This document shows, in pieces, positions 7,680-11,810 of a stretch of 11,810 nucleotides of DNA. Every line of letters starts with the position of its first letter. The first letter of the stretch is position 1. The DNA lies in the NCBI GenBank assembly GCA_012036375.1, contig JAAUOI010000065.1:1-11810 (forward strand), read 5' to 3'. The DNA is from Allobrachymonas sp. GTDB lineage: Bacteria > Pseudomonadota > Gammaproteobacteria > Burkholderiales > Burkholderiaceae_C. A model generated the notes under the pieces. The model did not search any database, was not told where the DNA came from, and saw only the letters and a list, made by a program, of their open reading frames with translations. The position numbers and the translations under genes are program-made.

Positions 7680-8542
7680 TTATCTCTTGGCCTGGCCTGC
7701 GGCTTGATCCCGTTCGGGTTGAGCTAGCACCTCACGCATGCAGGCCATGCCGTCTTCCAGCGCAGCCAAAGCCGTGGCCACCAAAGCCTGCGCATCCAGC
7801 GGATAAATGGGCGGCAGCCAGCGCTTCAAATCGGTGTGAATCAGCTCGGCTTGGGCGGGCAATTCTTGGCGGCGCTTTTCTGCTTTGGCGAGCCAGCCAT
7901 CAGCCGTTTCGCTGGGGTAAGTCCTCAATCGCAGGCGCAACGCATCGGGTGTGCAGCGCTGCGGCTCTCGGGCTTGCAGCCAATGCAGATCAAACACATC
8001 GCGGGGCTTCAAATACTCCCGTGCGGCTAAGGCGAATACTTTGTCTGCATAAATCTCCGTCAGCGTGGCGGTGGGCACGGGCACTTTCATGCCGGCTGCC
8101 AAGCCAATGGCGGCTTGTACTGTGGACACTTGCACACCCAGAGGATTCATGGCCTGATCGGGCGTTTTCCACAGCTCAACTTTGACTTTGACCGAAGGAA
8201 TCAACTGATCGCCGCCAATCACCACATGGAAAGAATGCGGATTTTTATCAGGCTTGGCGGGCGTGACGCTCAAAACTCCACCCACCGGAATCCACGGCAA
8301 ATATTTGAGCTGAGCTTCAATGTGTTGGTGCAAACGGCTCAGATCCACCGAGCTTTTGACCAAAAATCTAAATCTTCGCTAAAGCGCGGCGAGCCATGCG
8401 ACAGATGCAGGCTCGTGCCGCCTTGAAAGATCAAATCCTGAGGCTGCCAGCGCTGCGCCGAGAGCAGCGCAGCCAAGGTAGCAATATGCAGAGCTTGGCG
8501 AAGCTGGAACTGTTGATCGGCGGTGAGCGGCTTTTTGGGCAT
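7680..8542 (-). CDS. abiEii: AbiEii/AbiGii-type nucleotidyltransferase toxin, one frame break
   Basis: Nucleotidyltransferase-fold toxin of about 288 residues, typical for AbiEii (PF08843). The active-site region reads FQGGTSLHLSHGSPRFSEDLDF, with the GGT(S/A)L and S-x-DLD motifs expected to bind nucleotide and metal. Further on, YADKVFALAAREYLKPRDVFDLHWL matches the conserved lysine and RD-x-x-DL segment of the family. A single missing A at 8362-8366 (A5, should be A6) splits the frame just after the DLD motif; with it restored, DLDFLVKSSVDLSRLH reads through. Start MPKKPLTADQQF at 8542 lies 6 bases after a TACAAT box, so the mRNA may be leaderless; an upstream ATG at 8567 is in another frame. 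First gene of the two-gene operon. Confidence 0.85.
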
Positions 8543-8548
8543 TCAGGG

Positions 8549-8591
8549 ATTGTATGCCAATCGCCAAACTTATCTAAATATTTTTAGATAA
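8549..8591 (-). promoter_or_regulatory. AbiE operon promoter overlapped by palindromic operator
   Basis: On the minus strand: TTAGAT (8577-8572), 17-bp spacer, TACAAT (8554-8549), then 6 bases to the ATG. A palindrome with 9-bp arms TTATCTAAA and TTTAGATAA and a 4-bp centre (8570-8591) covers the -35 box. AbiEi proteins studied elsewhere repress their promoters by binding inverted repeats, so this is the natural operator candidate. The palindrome also lies 14-36 bp past the transporter stop and might serve as its transcript end. Confidence 0.6.
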
Positions 8592-8604
8592 ATTAATTTA
8601 CCAC

Positions 8605-10391
8605 TTAAAACCCCACCACCGCATTCACCCACAACTGCGTATTGCGCGTGCGGCCATCGCTGTTCGCCCCTGTGGCGAGGTTGCGGCCGGGGTTTTTGCC
8701 TAGGCCTCGGGCGACTTGGGCGCTCAAGCTCCAATTGCGGCCGGCTTGGTAGGCGAGGCCGATGCCTACGCTGGATAAGCTGTAGCTGTTGGGCTGGCCA
8801 GCGGGCAGGGCGGCTGGCCAGAGATTGTTGTGTTGCGTGATTTGGCCGGTGTCGGCAAAGGCGGAGAAAGTGAAGCCACTGCCTGCCTGTGCGCCTAGGG
8901 GCTTGCGCCATTCCACGCTGAGCACAGCGCCGCTATCGCCACTGGCCTCGCCCACCGGCCAGCCGCGCACGCCGTTTGGCCCGCCGAGGCTGAGTTTTTC
9001 GCTGCTATCGAGATTGGTTTGTGCGGCTTGGCCGTTGGCTTTGAACAGCCATTGCGAGCTGCCGGTGAAATAGCTTGCGCCATAGTTGGCCTGTAGCTTG
9101 CCATAGCGCTTGGGTGTGTTGGGATTGACGAAGACGCGCTGATCGAGCTGGCCGCGAATGAGCGCCACGCGGCCGTTTTGCAGTAAGCGGCCTTGGGCGG
9201 CACTGCTGTCGTTGAAGCTCAAAGCCAGGTGCACAGGCGTGGCGATTTTGTCTGCCGTGGTGGCACCAAAGGTTTCGTCTTTGCTATGGCGGCGGGCGTA
9301 GCCGCCTTCTAAATTGATGCTGCGCTCAGCACGCAGCACCAGCGGGTAGCGCAGCGCCAAGCCCCATTGGCTGGCGCTGCCTTCGGCTTGCAGTGCGGCA
9401 AATTGGCAGCACAGCTCGTAGCTCAAATGTGAGGCTTGGACTTCAAGGCGCAAGCCGTCGTAGCCAATCGGCAGGCTGTAGCCTATATTCAAGTTTTTGA
9501 TGCCGCTGGAGAGTTGGCTGCGCAATTGCAGCGCATCGCCGGGGGTGGCCAAATGGCGCACGCTGAGATCGGCCAAGGCGCGAAGCTCGCCGCTGTAGCG
9601 GTTGCCGCTGTTGTCGAGGCTGATTTGTGCGCTCCAGTTTTTGGGGGTGACTGGAGTTTGCAGGCTGATGTCGGTGCTGCCAGTGCTGCTGCCGGGGGCG
9701 AGCGCCACACTGGTCTCTGCGCCCACGCGCTCGCTAATGAGGAGCAAGGAGCGCTCCAGCGCCTCTTGGCGCAGGGCGATGCCGGGCACAATGCCTTGGG
9801 CACGCAGCGTGGCTTGGGCTGTTTCCAAGGGCTTGCCTTGGAGAGAGCTGCTGATTTGGCCTAAGCGGCCTTCCAGAATTTGAATGCGCAACGTGCCTGC
9901 ACCCACACCACTGCCGGCACCACCCCCCGCTAAATCTTGGCGCGGAATCAGGGCTCTGGCTAAAAAATAGCCCTGCGCGGCATAAGCGGCATTGATGCGA
10001 GCCAGCGAGGCTCGCAATTGTCCAAAGGGCACAGCATCGCCGCGCTGATCAGCCAGCAAATTGGCCAATGCCTCACTGGAGATGACGGAGTTGCCCTCAA
10101 ACGCAAAGCCAGTCACGCGCACCGGCGTGTTGTCTGCGGGCAGCGCGGCAGCAGCAGTTTGCGCCGGAATCGACGGCGCGGCCGGGCTGCGGCGCGGGCG
10201 CGGCCGGCTGGATTTGCTGCAAGAGGCGGCCTGCATCGGGCGCGGTTTGGGCGAGAGCTGCACTGCTGAATGCCAATGCGGCGCAGGCCAAGGCGATGGG
10301 GGTGAAGATGGGGTAAAGGTCGCATAGAGAGGCAGGGGAAAATGGGTGGCAGCAATGAACAGTTGAATCGTTTGCACAGGCGTTGTTGCAT
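8605..10391 (-). CDS. FhaC/ShlB/HecB-family two-partner secretion transporter (TpsB), two N-terminal frame breaks
   Basis: Outer-membrane beta-barrel of about 595 residues that exports TpsA exoproteins. After a low-complexity linker, the POTRA region begins at TPVRVTGFAFEGNSVISSEA and continues through LRIQILEGRLGQISSSL; the barrel follows from about residue 250. The conserved loop-6 motif appears as GGPNGVRGWPVGEASGDSG, and the protein ends NAVVGF with the C-terminal Phe usual for outer-membrane proteins. The signal peptide core (IALACAALAFSSAALAQ) and linker lie in another frame. Removing one G from 10298-10302 and one from 10184-10186 joins MQQRLCKRFN...PIALACAALAF to the POTRA domain. ATG 10391 is preferred: it gives a basic n-region and lies just after the promoter; GTG 10377 gives none. 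Likely partners are either or both flanking exoproteins. Confidence 0.92.
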
Positions 10392-10403
10392 ACCTTGCAA
10401 GCG

Positions 10404-10448
10404 ATTGTGGAGAGGTTTCAAGGGCTTGTCACTCATCCTATTGGATGA
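10404..10448 (-). promoter_or_regulatory. Transporter gene promoter with dyad operator
   Basis: Minus strand: dyad TCATCC-AATA-GGATGA (10448-10433), then directly GTGACA (10432-10427), a 17-bp spacer and CACAAT (10409-10404), with ATG 10391 twelve bases further on. Arrangement, spacing and box sequences match the exoprotein promoter at 3423-3467, while the 17-bp spacers differ in sequence. That is what shared regulation, rather than a simple duplication, would look like. Confidence 0.62.
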
Positions 10449-10451
10449 ATT

Positions 10452-10506
10452 GGTGTTTTTTTAGGCAATATTGGCAGTAGCCGGCATAGAAGCTGCGTAG
10501 AGTGCT
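10452..10506 (-). repeat. Dispersed repeat copy B, intergenic
   Basis: About 83% identical over 54 aligned bases to 2289-2343 inside the other exoprotein gene. It sits between the stop of the right exoprotein gene (10533) and the transporter promoter, where it has no coding role. Shared blocks include GGTGTTTTTT, CCGGCATAGAA and GAGTGCT. Confidence 0.65.
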
Positions 10507-10532
10507 CCTATTTTGAGAGTGAATGGCTTGCA

Positions 10533-11810
10533 TTATTCCTTCACCCCGCCGCCCACGATGGTGAACAGCTTGCCCAAGCGGCGCAGGCGCTCGGCTTTTT
10601 GTTCTTCGGTTTCTGGGGTGAAGCTGGCGTTGCTGCTGTTGTTGCTATTGCTACTGTCGTTGCCGCCTTGCGAACTGCCAGAGGTTGACGTGCCTTGTGG
10701 GTTGTCTGTGGCTGGAGCACTGGCGGTTGAACCTGCGGGTGCTGGCGCTGGAGCGGGGGGTGAGCCGGCAGGTGGTGAGCCTATGGGTGAAGGTGCGGGC
10801 GCGGGAGCAGGCGACGGCGCGGGCGCAGGGGGGAGCGTGACTCCGGGCGGAATCGGGGCTGGGGAATGGTGAGCTGGCCGTTGACGTAGCTCACGATGTA
10901 GTTCGGTGAGTTTGCGCCGCTGGGGGCGATGGCATAGCTGCCTTGCGGGCTGGTGCTGCTGCCTGCGGTGTTGAGGATGGCGGGCGTGCCGAAGTTGCTG
11001 GCTGTGTCGTTGCCTTGCAGGCCGAGATAGCTGGCGGTGAGCAGGGGCACGGTTTGGCCTTGGAACATGCTGGCGTTGTTGGCTTGAATCGTCAAGTTCG
11101 CTGGCGTGATGCTGCCATTGGCGCTTTGCAGGTTGACGTTGTAGTTGTTGCCACCATTGCCATCGTTGATGGCGTAGCTGGAGATATTGAGCGTGCGGTT
11201 TCCGGCGTTCGCGGAATCGAAGGCTTGGGAGAGCGTGACGCTGTCGCCCGCTACGATTCCGATAGCACTCGGCGCAGCATTGCTGCCGGCAAAGCCGTTA
11301 TATGGCCTTGAATCTGAGCTGGCGGAGAGTTTGGCGTTGGCTTTGTTCGTGACCAACTGGCCATCGACATAGGTGATCGTGTAGTTGCCGTTGTTGGCCG
11401 TTAAGCCGCTGGCGCTGATTTGATAAGTGCCGGCATTGCGGCTGCCTTGGGCGCTGCCGCCGTAAGTTAAAGCTCCGCCTAGGCTGCTGGTGGTTTCGCT
11501 ATTAACGAAGCCGCTGTAGCTCACGCCCGCTGCGCCCGTGTTGTTCACGCCGATGTAGTTCGTTCCGTTGTAGGTGCGGGAATCGTTGTTGGCCGTCACG
11601 GTCAGGGCGGCGGGGGTGATATTCAGGTTGCCGTTGACGAATGTGAGGTTGTAGTTGACATCGCTGCCGCTGACAGTATTGGCGTAGCTGCCCACGTTGG
11701 TGCCGCTGGCGTCCGTGGCGCTCACGCCGGTGAGCACGCTGATGGTTTCGCCGTTGACCAGCCGGATGCGGTCAAGCTGCTGACGCTTTGCTGCGTGCCG
11801 TTGTACGTCA
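10533..11810 (-). CDS. Second secreted exoprotein, C-terminal part with MBG-like repeats, 5' end outside window, frameshifted
   Basis: C-terminal about 425 residues of a large secreted protein. At least four MBG-type repeats of 75-90 residues are visible, with recurring ends NYNLTFVNGNLNI, NYTITYVDGQLVT, NYNVNLQSANGSIT and NYIVSYVNGQLTI, and starts such as TYNGT. Such repeats are common stalk modules in FHA-type adhesins. The tail is Pro/Ala-rich (PAPAPSPAPAPAPSPIGSPP), then Ser/Asn-rich, and ends EEQKAERLRRLGKLFTIVGG before TAA at 10533-10535. Two single-base breaks: G4 at 10861-10864 is one short, and a G is missing at 11760-11761 (expected SLTASGLVNGETIS). No cell-wall or barrel anchor is seen. 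Its position just upstream of the transporter suggests a TpsA partner, but the diagnostic TPS domain lies outside the window. Confidence 0.82.

Noticed and set aside
10375..10377. GTG at 10377 as the transporter start
   Set aside because: The frame has no stop to the POTRA domain, but it yields no basic n-region and skips the evident signal-peptide core, which lies in another frame. ATG 10391 fits better.
10434..10436. ATG at 10436 (MSDKPLKPLHN...) as the transporter start
   Set aside because: It lies inside the dyad operator upstream of the -35 and -10 boxes. Its resemblance to MRDMLRQPFHN upstream of the exoprotein gene is explained by the shared promoter sequence, and the latter frame stops before the exoprotein start.
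11252..11300. A further copy of the dispersed repeat (GATAGCACTC...TGCCGGC) in the right exoprotein gene
   Set aside because: Similarity needs gaps and the encoded residues fit a normal MBG repeat, so I treat it as chance.

Overview
The window looks like part of an accessory adhesin/secretion locus from a GC-rich betaproteobacterium, probably Burkholderiales. That assignment is inferred from codon use and gene families; no rRNA or housekeeping gene is present to confirm it. The theme is two-partner (type Vb) secretion: a filamentous-haemagglutinin-like exoprotein at the left edge (minus strand), a FhaC/ShlB-type outer-membrane transporter (8605-10391, minus), and the C-terminal end of a second exoprotein with MBG-like repeats at the right edge (minus).

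Between the exoprotein and transporter genes lie a vapBC type II toxin-antitoxin pair (3589-4279, plus), a LuxR/NarL-type response regulator overlapping by 4 bp a hybrid histidine kinase (4491-7059, plus), and a two-gene AbiE-type type IV toxin-antitoxin operon (7069-8542, minus) in reversed, toxin-first order. The kinase and AbiE genes converge on a perfect 22-bp palindrome (7060-7081).

The most informative non-coding signal is a promoter module shared by the exoprotein and transporter genes: dyad TCATCC-N4-GGATGA, then directly a -35-like GAGACA or GTGACA, exactly 17 bp, then CACAAT. The same dyad, inside a 25-bp exact repeat, also lies upstream of the response regulator. This suggests that the embedded two-component system activates the exoprotein and transporter genes, comparable in logic to BvgAS control of fha in Bordetella. 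The two 25-bp copies flank vapBC as direct repeats, so vapBC may have been inserted into what was once a single divergent control region.

The left exoprotein carries two apparent in-frame repeat insertions: a REP-like palindrome (2435-2490) and a second element (2289-2350) that recurs downstream of the right exoprotein gene (10452-10506).

Twelve single-base indels, most in homopolymers, break six of the nine genes while the interrupted frames stay otherwise open. I read these mainly as sequence errors, so the affected genes are annotated as full-length coding regions with the break points listed. I found no tRNA, rRNA, CRISPR array, transposase or complete insertion sequence.
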